This document shows positions 56,559 to 64,000 of a DNA stretch of 64,000 nucleotides, in pieces. A program made the translations under genes and the position numbers. The stretch covers positions 1,010,922-1,074,921 of the forward strand of contig NZ_JAKGAQ010000002.1 of the NCBI RefSeq assembly GCF_021532615.1. Reading direction: 5' to 3'. The DNA is from Octadecabacter dasysiphoniae (GTDB lineage: Bacteria; Pseudomonadota; Alphaproteobacteria; Rhodobacterales; Rhodobacteraceae). The notes under the pieces were generated by a model that saw only the letters and a list, made by a program, of their open reading frames with translations, was not told where the DNA came from and ran no database searches. Position 1 is the stretch's first letter, and each line of letters opens with the position of its first letter.

Positions 56559-57488
56559 TTAGCCCAGCTTTTCAACAAGCTCGGGCACGGCTTCAAACAA
56601 ATCCGCAACCAGACCGAAATCGGCAACCTGAAAAATCGGTGCTTCTTCGTCTTTGTTGATCGCAACGATCACTTTGGAATCCTTCATACCAGCAAGGTGC
56701 TGGATCGCGCCGGAAATACCAACAGCAACGTACAGATCAGGGGCCACAACCTTACCCGTCTGGCCAACCTGCCAGTCGTTCGGTGCGTAACCGGAATCTA
56801 CCGCCGCACGGGACGCGCCAACAGCCGCACCCAGTTTGTCAGCCAAACCTTCGATCAGTTTGAAGTCTTCTTCGGACCCGACACCGCGTCCACCGGACAC
56901 AACCACGCCCGCAGACGTCAATTCAGGGCGATCAGACGTCGCAACCTTGTCTTCAACCCATTCGGACAGGCCGGGGTTTGCGACAGCAGCGATTTCTTCA
57001 ACGGACGCAGACCCGCCTTCACCAGCGGCGTCAAACGTTGCGGTCCGGATGGTCATGACCTTGGTCGCATCCGCAGACTTCACAGTCTGCAACGCGTTGC
57101 CCGCATAGATCGGACGCTGGAACGTATCCGCGTCAACCACAGCGATCACTTCGGAAATGATCATCACGTCCAGCATCGCCGCCACGCGGGGCAGGATGTT
57201 TTTGGACGCCGCAGTAGAGGGTGCGCAGATGTGGGAAAAATCACCCGCCAGCGACACGATCAGATCGGCCATCGGTTCGGCCAGATCGTGGCCATAGGCA
57301 TCGTCAGATGCGCACAAAACCTTGGAAACGCCCGCCAGCTTCGCAGCCTCAGCGGCAGCGCCCTGGCAGCCAGAACCCGCACACAACACGGTCACGTCTC
57401 CCATTTGTGTGGCAGCACTCAGCGCCTTCGCGGTCGCGTCCACGGACAGCTCACCATTCACGACTTCAGCAATCAGAAGAACAGCCAT
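56559..57488 (-). CDS. etfA: Electron transfer flavoprotein alpha subunit
   Basis: A 309-residue ETF alpha that binds FAD and passes electrons to ETF-ubiquinone oxidoreductase. Family features are [86 protein letters not shown]. It shares a base with the etfB stop (TAATG). It would accept electrons from Mcd and other acyl-CoA dehydrogenases. Confidence 0.97.
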   Translation of the reverse strand: MAVLLIAEVVNGELSVDATAKALSAATQMGDVTVLCAGSGCQGAAAEAAKLAGVSKVLCASDDAYGHDLAEPMADLIVSLAGDFSHICAPSTAASKNILPRVAAMLDVMIISEVIAVVDADTFQRPIYAGNALQTVKSADATKVMTIRTATFDAAGEGGSASVEEIAAVANPGLSEWVEDKVATSDRPELTSAGVVVSGGRGVGSEEDFKLIEGLADKLGAAVGASRAAVDSGYAPNDWQVGQTGKVVAPDLYVAVGISGAIQHLAGMKDSKVIVAINKDEEAPIFQVADFGLVADLFEAVPELVEKLG

Positions 57489-58246
57489 TACACAGCCCCC
57501 GCTTCTTTAAGTTTCTCGACCAGTTCATCAACAGAACCGACAATGATACCAGCGGCCCGTGTTTCAGGCTCCGCAGTGGTGACGACAGCAAGACGCGGCG
57601 CAACATCAACGCCGTAATCGGCGGGTGTCTTTTCATCCAACGGCTTTTTCTTGGCCTTCATGATGTTTGGCAAGGACGCGTAGCGCGGCTCGTTCAAACG
57701 AAGATCCACAGTCACAATCGCAGGCATCTTGATTTTGATGGTTTGCAAACCGCCATCGACTTCGCGGGTGATTGTCGCGCTGTCACCGTCCACATCCAGT
57801 TCGGATGCGAATGTGCCCTGCGCCCAACCTGTCAGCGCAGCCAGCATCTGGCCCGTCGCGTTCATGTCGTTGTCGATCGCCTGCTTGCCGGCCAAAACCA
57901 GACCGGGCTGTTCTTCGTCGATGATGCCTTTCAGGATCTTCGCAACGGCCAGCGGTTCGATGTCATTGTGCACATCATCCGTGGCCACGACCAAAATCGC
58001 GCGATCCGCACCCATCGCCAGCGCCGTGCGCAGCGTTTCCTGGGATTGCTTCACGCCGATTGAAACGGCGATGACCTCTTCGGCCTTGCCAGCTTCTTTC
58101 AGGCGGATCGCCTCTTCGACAGCAATCTCATCAAACGGGTTCATGGACATTTTGACATTGGCGAGATCAACACCGCTACCGTCCGCTTTCACACGAACTT
58201 TCACGTTATAATCAATCACGCGTTTGACGGGTACGAGGACCTTCAT
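57488..58246 (-). CDS. etfB: Electron transfer flavoprotein beta subunit
   Basis: A 252-residue ETF beta: [75 protein letters not shown] and the C-terminal [11 protein letters not shown]. It completes the ETF with etfA and holds the AMP. Its stop and the etfA start share a base. A 194-base gap before it should hold the promoter; nothing else is seen there. Confidence 0.97.
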   Translation of the reverse strand: MKVLVPVKRVIDYNVKVRVKADGSGVDLANVKMSMNPFDEIAVEEAIRLKEAGKAEEVIAVSIGVKQSQETLRTALAMGADRAILVVATDDVHNDIEPLAVAKILKGIIDEEQPGLVLAGKQAIDNDMNATGQMLAALTGWAQGTFASELDVDGDSATITREVDGGLQTIKIKMPAIVTVDLRLNEPRYASLPNIMKAKKKPLDEKTPADYGVDVAPRLAVVTTAEPETRAAGIIVGSVDELVEKLKEAGAV

Positions 58247-58440
58247 CAGCGGTTTCTCCCTAGAGGTTCAAATTCTTGTTTCGGATACCGCACGGGGCGG
58301 TCGAAAAATAGGTCAGAATCGACGCAGGGGTTCATCCTGACGTCGCGTTTGTGAAAAAACGCCCAAAAATTTCACCAAGTCAAGGAAGAACGCCAATCCA
58401 GAAGGATTGATTTTGATATTCTTAAGGAACTAGGCCGCCG

Positions 58441-59013
58441 TCAGCGGTTCGCGCCCGGAACCCACAATACGTCGTCATTGCCGTTGTCGTTGGCAATGCG
58501 GGACGCGTTAAAGAACCAGTCGGACAACCGGTTCAGGTATTTAACTCCCGATTGGTTCACCGATTCCACGCTGGCCAATTCCACCGACAACCGTTCAGCG
58601 CGGCGCGAAACCGTGCGGCACAAATGCAGATGGGCGGCCAAAGCAGACCCGCCGGGCAGGATAAAACTACGCAAGGGCGACAGCACATCATTCATCGCAT
58701 CAATTTCATTTTCCAGCCGCGTCACTTGCGCATCCGTCATGCGCAGGGGCGGATATTCCGCATCGGCGTCCTTTTCCATATCGGGGCGGCACAGGTCGGC
58801 ACCCAAATCAAACAGATCGTTCTGGATCATCGCCAGTTGGTCCGCCATCGGCCCTGTCGCGTGAAGGCGCGCCAGACCAACGGTTGCGTTGGTTTCATCC
58901 ACCGTGCCGTAGGCGTTCACCCGCAATGAATGTTTTGCCACGCGGCTGCCATTGCCAAGCGCCGTTTCGCCGGCATCACCTGTCTTTGTATAAATCTTGT
59001 TGAGAACGACCAT
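58441..59013 (-). CDS. Cob(I)alamin adenosyltransferase, PduO type
   Basis: A 190-residue ATP:corrinoid adenosyltransferase. KIYTKTGDAGETALGNG supplies the ATP loop, RVNAYGTVDETNATVGLAR and FILPGGSALAAHLHLCRTVSRRAERL follow, with LNRLSDWFFNASRIAN at the C-terminal end. It makes the adenosyl form of B12, needed by methylmalonyl- and ethylmalonyl-CoA mutases. It follows the twin-helix gene without a gap. Among the corrin genes it is the only one outside the 1-25 kb region. Confidence 0.94.
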   Translation of the reverse strand: MVVLNKIYTKTGDAGETALGNGSRVAKHSLRVNAYGTVDETNATVGLARLHATGPMADQLAMIQNDLFDLGADLCRPDMEKDADAEYPPLRMTDAQVTRLENEIDAMNDVLSPLRSFILPGGSALAAHLHLCRTVSRRAERLSVELASVESVNQSGVKYLNRLSDWFFNASRIANDNGNDDVLWVPGANR

Positions 59014-59216
59014 CAGTTGGCTCCTTGGCTACGGACGTATGCAAAGCCCACGATCAGCACAACAGCAACGAACTGTGCGACAATGCGCAGCTGCATGATT
59101 TTGTTGGATTTCTTGCTGTCACCACCGGCCTGAAATGTCGACAGGCCCCATGCCAGAATGGCAAGCACAACAAGGCATGCAACAAGAATGACATAGAAAA
59201 ACGGATCGTCAGCCAT
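59013..59216 (-). CDS. Twin-transmembrane-helix small protein
   Basis: A 67-residue protein with two helices: FFYVILVACLVVLAILAWGL and IVAQFVAVVLIVGFAYV, with a basic loop between (GGDSKKSNKIMQLR). It matches the HIG1-like twin transmembrane family. Its stop shares a base with the adenosyltransferase start. Some HIG1 proteins interact with cytochrome oxidase; no role is proven here. Confidence 0.85.
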   Translation of the reverse strand: MADDPFFYVILVACLVVLAILAWGLSTFQAGGDSKKSNKIMQLRIVAQFVAVVLIVGFAYVRSQGAN

Positions 59217-59275
59217 GAATTTGGTCCTTTGTTATTCAGTCCGAAAGGTAGGCGGCATTGTACAGAAGGGAAGGG

Positions 59276-60103
59276 CTAACCTTTGCCCAAAACACGATCA
59301 AGCGCGCGGGTCGGCAAAATGCGGCGCAAAAAACCCATTAGATAGGTGGGCGTTGTGACGTAATAGCGCGGCTTGGGGTTGGAATGGGTGCAGGCCGTCA
59401 ACAGCTTGGCCGTCACCGCTGACGCAGGCAATTCAAACCTGTCCGGCCCGCGATCTTCATAAAGCCGCTTGCGCAGGCGCTTTTCGTACAACGCGCGGCG
59501 CGGTGACCCTTCCCAATCAATCCATTTTTCAAAATGCGGAATCGATTTTTTGCGGATTTCAGACGTCACAGGCCCGGTGTTCATCGTCACGATCTTGATA
59601 TTGGTGTCCGCCATTTCGAGGCGCAGCGTATCCGTCAGCCCCTCAAGCGCGAATTTCGTAGAACTATAGGCCGCGCGCCACGGCATCGTGACCATGCCCA
59701 GAACAGACGAATGTTGCACAATCCGCCCGTGGCCTTGGGCGCGCATCACGGGGATAACGCGCACCGTCAAATCATGGACACCAAACACATTGGTTTCAAA
59801 ATTTGCGCGCAAAGCCTCGCGGGGTAAATCCTCGGCGGCACCCGGTGTGCCAAATCCGCCGTTGTTGAACAGCGCATCCAGCGTCCCGCCTGTGGCCGCC
59901 AACACCTCGGCCAGTCCGGTTTCCAGCGTCGCCGTGTCGTTGTAATCCAGCAGCGGGCTTTCAAACCCTTCGGCCTTCATGCGGTCGCAATCGGCCTGCG
60001 CGCGGCAGGATGCAAACACACGCCATCCTGCGTCCCGCATTCCATGGGCCGCGTCATAGCCAATTCCAGAAGAACAGCCTGTGATCAGAATTGATTTTTT
60101 CAT
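59276..60103 (-). CDS. SDR-family oxidoreductase
   Basis: A 275-residue classical SDR. The nucleotide loop is ILITGCSSGIGYDAA, NNGGFGTPG replaces the usual NNAG, and the catalytic group is HSSVLGMV and AAYSSTKFALEG (Ser, Tyr, Lys). The C-terminal end holds a membrane-lean segment. It reduces or oxidises a hydroxyl group with NAD(P). The substrate is unknown. It stands as a single gene between the twin-helix and SH3 genes. Confidence 0.9.
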   Translation of the reverse strand: MKKSILITGCSSGIGYDAAHGMRDAGWRVFASCRAQADCDRMKAEGFESPLLDYNDTATLETGLAEVLAATGGTLDALFNNGGFGTPGAAEDLPREALRANFETNVFGVHDLTVRVIPVMRAQGHGRIVQHSSVLGMVTMPWRAAYSSTKFALEGLTDTLRLEMADTNIKIVTMNTGPVTSEIRKKSIPHFEKWIDWEGSPRRALYEKRLRKRLYEDRGPDRFELPASAVTAKLLTACTHSNPKPRYYVTTPTYLMGFLRRILPTRALDRVLGKG

Positions 60104-60137
60104 GCCGCTTGATGCCCCGCAATCGCGGGCGCGGCAA

Positions 60138-60617
60138 TCAGGTTTCCGGGTCGGTCAAAAGGCGTTCGGCCATCCAGCCTTCAAGGCCCCGTTCCGTGCT
60201 GACGTTCGCCCAACCTTGGGCGTCAATGCTGAGAACTTCCAGCTTGGTGCCACCTTCCAGCGTCGTGATCACATCAAATCCGGTGCCCGGCCCCATCCGC
60301 ATGTTCACGCGGCTTCCAGCGACTGCGCGGATGTCCAATTTCGGCTCAACGGCGGGGGCGATGATTTCGATCACCTCTGGCGCAACCTCCGGCTCAACCG
60401 CGACGGTGATTTCAGGCTCGGCAAGTGCTGGCTGTGGTGTCACGTTGGATGACGACACGGACAGCAGCGTTGTCGTTTCCGCACGGGCGACGATTTCGGG
60501 CTCAACAACGGCGGCTTCAGCCACCTGTCGCTGCTCGGGCACGAAGTCCGCGCCGCCCGACATTTCGTAATAGCCCCAGCCCATAAAAGCAAAGGTCAGC
60601 CAAACATAGCTTTTCAT
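60138..60617 (-). CDS. SH3-domain secreted or membrane protein
   Basis: A 159-residue protein with an N-terminal hydrophobic stretch (YVWLTFAFMGWGYYEM), a linker rich in Pro, Glu and Val (about 30-100), and a bacterial SH3 domain at the end (NMRMGPGTGFDVITTLEGGTKLEVLSIDAQGWANVST). Such domains bind peptidoglycan or peptides in the envelope. It is divergent from parC across 163 AT-rich bases that should hold both promoters. Confidence 0.85.
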   Translation of the reverse strand: MKSYVWLTFAFMGWGYYEMSGGADFVPEQRQVAEAAVVEPEIVARAETTTLLSVSSSNVTPQPALAEPEITVAVEPEVAPEVIEIIAPAVEPKLDIRAVAGSRVNMRMGPGTGFDVITTLEGGTKLEVLSIDAQGWANVSTERGLEGWMAERLLTDPET

Positions 60618-60780
60618 GATGAGAACCCCCCAGAGATTCTATTTACTGTTTACGACCCCAACTTAACAAAGGCGTGATCGTTCCGTCAGGGTAAATATTA
60701 ACTTTTTTGCGGGGAAAAATTAAACGCCCGCATCCGAATTCACCGTTGTCGCGCTTTTGCCACGCCGTTACACACAATCT

Positions 60781-63078
60781 ATGAATGATGATACGCTAGA
60801 CCCCAAGATGAACCCGACCGAACCCCTGCGCCGCGCGCTGGGTGATCGCTATCTGACCTATGCGTTATCGACAATTATGCACCGCGCGCTGCCGGATGCG
60901 CGGGACGGGCTGAAACCTGTTCACCGTCGAATCCTCTATGCGATGCGTGAATTGAAACTCGCCTCCAAGGGCGGCTTTCGTAAATCGGCCAAAATTTCCG
61001 GCGACGTGATGGGCAACTATCACCCCCACGGTGATGCCGCGATTTACGATGCCATGGCGCGATTGGCGCAGGATTTTAACGTCCGCTACCCGCTGGTGGA
61101 TGGCCAAGGCAACTTTGGCAACATCGACGGCGACAACCCTGCGGCGGCCCGATACACCGAAGCGCGGATGACCGCCGCGGCTGAAGCCCTGTTGGAAGGG
61201 CTGAACGAAAACGCCGTTGATTACCGTGAAAACTACGATGGCACACTCGAAGAACCTGTTGTTCTTCCGGCCGCCTTCCCGAACCTTTTGGCGAACGGGT
61301 CCAGCGGCATCGCTGTGGGCATGGCCACCAACATCCCGCCTCATAACCTCGAAGAACTCATCAGCGCCTGCCTGCATTTGATCAAGGCCCCGAACGCGCG
61401 CGATGAAACCCTGCTTGAATATATCCCCGGCCCCGATTTCCCGACAGGCGGCGTGATTGTTGAACCCAAAGAAAACATCGCCGACGCCTACCGCACCGGC
61501 AAAGGCGGTTTCCGTCTGCGCTGCCGCTATGAGGTTGAGGATCTGGGCCGTGGCCAATGGCAGGTCATCGTCACCGAAATTCCCTATCAGGTCCAAAAGT
61601 CCAAGCTGATCGAAAAGCTCGCAGAGGTGATCCAGCTTAAGAAGGTCCCGATCCTCGCCGACGTGCGCGACGAAAGCGCCGATGACATCCGCATCGTACT
61701 AGAACCCAAATCCAAGAACGTCGATCCAGAAGTTCTGATGGGCATGCTCTACCGCAACTCCGATCTGGAAACGCGGTTCAGCCTGAACATGAACGTGCTG
61801 ATTGACGGCCTGACGCCCAAGGTCTGTTCCCTCAAAGAAGTGCTGCGCGCCTTCCTTGACCACCGCCGCGATGTGTTGATCCGCCGTTCCCAGCACCGCA
61901 TGGAAAAGATCGATCACCGTCTTGAGGTGCTCGAAGGCTTTATTATCGCCTTCCTCAACCTTGATCGCGTGATCGACATTATCCGCTACGACGACAGCCC
62001 CAAAACCGCCCTGATGGCCGAGGATTGGGGTAAAACCCACGTCCGCGCCATGGACGAAGCTGACTATGTGTCCCCCGTCGCGGGTGGCGAAATGGGCCTC
62101 ACCGAAGTTCAGGCAGAGGCGATTTTGAACATGCGCCTGCGCTCTTTGCGCCGCCTCGAAGAAATCGAACTGGTCAAAGAACGCGACGCCCTGATGCTGG
62201 AACGCGCAGGCCTCGAAGACCTGTTGGACAGCGAAGATCTGCAATGGCAGACCATCGCCGACCAGTTGCGTGAAACCCGCAAAACGTTCGGCAAATCCTA
62301 TGAAAACGGCGCGCGCCGCACGACATTCGCCGAAGCAGGCGTCGTCGAAGACGTCCCCCTTGAGGCGATGATCGACAAAGAACCTGTTACGGTCGTTTGT
62401 TCCAAAATGGGTTGGATCAGGGCGATGACAGGCCACATCGATCTGGCCCGTGAACTAAAATTCAAAGACGGCGACGAAGGGCGGTTTATCTTCCACGCCC
62501 AAACGACGGACCGATTGCTGGCCTTCGGCAGCAACGGGCGATTCTACACGATTGGCACATCAACCCTGCCCGGCGGGCGCGGCATGGGCGAACCCCTGCG
62601 CCTGATGGTGGACCTCCCCAACGAGGCCGAAATCGTCGCGCTGTTCATCCACAAACCGGGCAACAAACTTCTCGTGGCGTCCTCTGCGGGCGACGGATTT
62701 ATCGTCCCCGAAGACGACGTGATTGCGCAGACCCGCGCGGGCAAACAAGTGCTGAACGTCAAAGGCGACGTGCGCGCCAAAGTCTGTAGCGACGTTGTGG
62801 GCGATCACATCGCCTGCGTCGGTGAAAACCGCAAAGTGCTGTTGTTCCCCATCGATGAATTGCCCGAAATGGGCCGCGGCAAAGGCGTGCGTCTGCAAAA
62901 ATACAAAGACGGCGGATTGTCTGATGCAACGACCTTCACGATGGCGGATGGCCTGTCATGGCTCGATCCGGCGGGGCGCACCCGCACGGAAACCGAACTC
63001 GGCGAATGGGCGGCAAAACGTGCAGGCGCTGGGCGCATGGCCCCACGCGGATTCCCGCGCGACAACACCTTTACCTAA
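60781..63078 (+). CDS. parC: DNA topoisomerase IV subunit A
   Basis: A 765-residue ParC. The catalytic tyrosine is in [11 protein letters not shown] (Y125). [42 protein letters not shown] is the quinolone-determining region, with Ala where E. coli ParC has Ser80. The C-terminal part forms a beta-pinwheel ([19 protein letters not shown]). It decatenates sister chromosomes with ParE. The ATG at 60781 is chosen over a TTG 24 bases upstream. Confidence 0.96.
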   Translation: MNDDTLDPKMNPTEPLRRALGDRYLTYALSTIMHRALPDARDGLKPVHRRILYAMRELKLASKGGFRKSAKISGDVMGNYHPHGDAAIYDAMARLAQDFNVRYPLVDGQGNFGNIDGDNPAAARYTEARMTAAAEALLEGLNENAVDYRENYDGTLEEPVVLPAAFPNLLANGSSGIAVGMATNIPPHNLEELISACLHLIKAPNARDETLLEYIPGPDFPTGGVIVEPKENIADAYRTGKGGFRLRCRYEVEDLGRGQWQVIVTEIPYQVQKSKLIEKLAEVIQLKKVPILADVRDESADDIRIVLEPKSKNVDPEVLMGMLYRNSDLETRFSLNMNVLIDGLTPKVCSLKEVLRAFLDHRRDVLIRRSQHRMEKIDHRLEVLEGFIIAFLNLDRVIDIIRYDDSPKTALMAEDWGKTHVRAMDEADYVSPVAGGEMGLTEVQAEAILNMRLRSLRRLEEIELVKERDALMLERAGLEDLLDSEDLQWQTIADQLRETRKTFGKSYENGARRTTFAEAGVVEDVPLEAMIDKEPVTVVCSKMGWIRAMTGHIDLARELKFKDGDEGRFIFHAQTTDRLLAFGSNGRFYTIGTSTLPGGRGMGEPLRLMVDLPNEAEIVALFIHKPGNKLLVASSAGDGFIVPEDDVIAQTRAGKQVLNVKGDVRAKVCSDVVGDHIACVGENRKVLLFPIDELPEMGRGKGVRLQKYKDGGLSDATTFTMADGLSWLDPAGRTRTETELGEWAAKRAGAGRMAPRGFPRDNTFT

Positions 63079-63150
63079 ACTGTGATCATGGCGGCGATTG
63101 CGGGCTCGCGCCTCTTGGGCTAGGCATGGGGCGTTGATAAAGGGGCGGAT

Positions 63151-63828
63151 ATGCGAAATTTCTTGGCTTTGTTGGGCTTGATCGGCCTGACCGCGTGTGG
63201 CGGCATTCGGGATGATCTGGCCAATGCACCGGATGCAATCGGGGCGTTTCGCCTTGGCCATAACATCGCCGTCGTCAACGAACCCGTCCAAGGCCCGTTT
63301 TCACGCACTGTCAGTGATGATGCGTGGCAGGCCGCGATGGTCACCGCCGTCCAAGACCGCCTCGGCGAAGCGCGCTATTTCGGTGATAAATTCTTTCACG
63401 TCGGCGTCGCCGTCGAAGGCTACGTTCTGGCCTACCCCGGCGTCCCGCTGGTCTATTCCCCCAAATCCGTGCTGATTTTCACCGTGAATTTCTTTGAGGA
63501 TTCGACGCAGGAAAAGCTCAACGATGAAGCGATCCAAATCACCGTCTTTGAACCCTGCTGCAACATCCCGCTGATCGGCACCGGTTTCACCCGCTCCGCC
63601 GAAGAACAGATGGAAGGGCTGTCGTTCACCGCCGCGCGCGCCATCGAACGCACAATGCGCCAAAACGCGGATTGGTTTGGCGGCACGCCTGAAATCCTCG
63701 AAGCAGACGACACGATCCTCGAAGGCAACGTGCTTGAGGACAATCCAGACCTGATCGCGCCGCCGCAAGAACCCCCCGCCGAACTGCTGGCCCAAACCAA
63801 TCCGCCCGGCACGATCGGTCTGCCCTAG
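63151..63828 (+). CDS. Hypothetical lipoprotein
   Basis: A 225-residue protein with lipoprotein signal MRNFLALLGLIGLTAC (Cys16). The mature part reads FRLGHNIAVVNEPVQGPFSRTVSDDAWQAAM and a beta-rich region with VFEPCCNIPLIGTGFTRS, and a Pro-rich tail. I recognise no family. GGGGCGG lies just before the ATG. It follows parC after 72 bases and is 98 bases before tuf. Confidence 0.8.
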   Translation: MRNFLALLGLIGLTACGGIRDDLANAPDAIGAFRLGHNIAVVNEPVQGPFSRTVSDDAWQAAMVTAVQDRLGEARYFGDKFFHVGVAVEGYVLAYPGVPLVYSPKSVLIFTVNFFEDSTQEKLNDEAIQITVFEPCCNIPLIGTGFTRSAEEQMEGLSFTAARAIERTMRQNADWFGGTPEILEADDTILEGNVLEDNPDLIAPPQEPPAELLAQTNPPGTIGLP

Positions 63829-63926
63829 CCCACAACACCCTTGATCTTTGCGCCCATCCGCAATACATCGCCCGCGATGTTGAACAGGGCACACATATGG
63901 CCCCCGAATGACAAGGCGCCTCGATC

Positions 63927-64000
63927 ATGGCTAAGGAAAAGTTTGAACGTAATAAACCGCACGTAAACATCGGCACGATTGGTCACGTTGACCATGGTAA
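63927..64000 (+). CDS. tuf: Elongation factor Tu, 5' end only
   Basis: The frame opens MAKEKFERNKPHVNIGTIGH and goes on VDHGK, the start of EF-Tu with its G1 motif, and runs off the window. EF-Tu delivers aminoacyl-tRNA to the ribosome. The 98-base gap before it should hold the promoter and leader; no tRNA gene is seen in it. Confidence 0.97.
   Translation, partial: MAKEKFERNKPHVNIGTIGHVDHG

Overview
The window is a dense stretch of chromosome from an alphaproteobacterium of the Rhodobacteraceae, most likely the marine Roseobacter group. This is inferred from several things. The genes order chvI-chvG-hprK-rapZ-EIIA-ptsH and rpoZ-relA/spoT-DUF2062-pdxJ-acpS-lepB-rnc-era-recO are alphaproteobacterial. 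The window also carries cbtBA, CbiX with a His-rich tail, a CbiG-CobJ fusion, methylsuccinyl-CoA dehydrogenase and three consecutive peptide deformylase genes before fmt. The genus cannot be fixed by eye. No rRNA, tRNA, insertion sequence, prophage or CRISPR array was seen.

Region 1 (1-25.2 kb) is dominated by cobalamin. On the minus strand lie cobW, an acetyltransferase, cobN and a GFA-family gene, and a cobalamin riboswitch leading into cbtB-cbtA (cobalt uptake). A DUF1636 gene sits between cobW and cbtA. After smc, a secreted protein, a glycosyltransferase and a lytic transglycosylase, a second minus-strand block holds DUF1636, cobC and cobD. A divergent plus-strand operon (small His-rich protein, cbiX, cobH, cobL, cobI, cbiG-cobJ, cobM) covers much of the corrin ring pathway. 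A PduO-type adenosyltransferase at 58.4-59.0 kb makes the coenzyme form. cobA, cobG/cobZ, cobF, cobK, cobB, cobS/cobT and the late genes are not in the window.

Region 2 (25.2-34.4 kb) holds a C-S lyase-type aminotransferase, three overlapping or adjacent peptide deformylase genes with fmt, and a compact minus-strand run (ispH, LysE-type exporter, DUF3429, methyltransferase, rnhA, TRIC-type channel). A NYN-domain gene and folK follow. The third deformylase has lost a metal ligand and the catalytic glutamate.

Region 3 (34.5-43.9 kb) is a long housekeeping operon: rpoZ, the bifunctional (p)ppGpp enzyme, DUF2062, pdxJ, two small genes, a LysE-type exporter, acpS, lepB, rnc, era, DUF1491 and recO. 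Most junctions overlap by 1-8 bases.

Region 4 (43.9-64 kb) has methylsuccinyl-CoA dehydrogenase, PEP carboxykinase, and the ChvI-ChvG system followed by a PTS-type signalling set (short HprK, RapZ, EIIA, HPr). Then come an acyltransferase, 3-hydroxybutyryl-CoA dehydrogenase, etfBA, the cobalamin adenosyltransferase, an SDR enzyme, parC, a lipoprotein and the first codons of tuf. One theme ties the metabolic genes together. Methylsuccinyl-CoA dehydrogenase belongs to the ethylmalonyl-CoA pathway, gives electrons to ETF, and that pathway needs AdoCbl for its mutases, so the B12 genes and these enzymes serve linked needs (inference).

I found no clearly new multi-gene system. The points most worth a second look are a dispersed hairpin-plus-T-run repeat that has entered the cobN reading frame, the pseudo-deformylase, the Walker A change in RapZ, and short tandem or direct repeats in two regulatory gaps.
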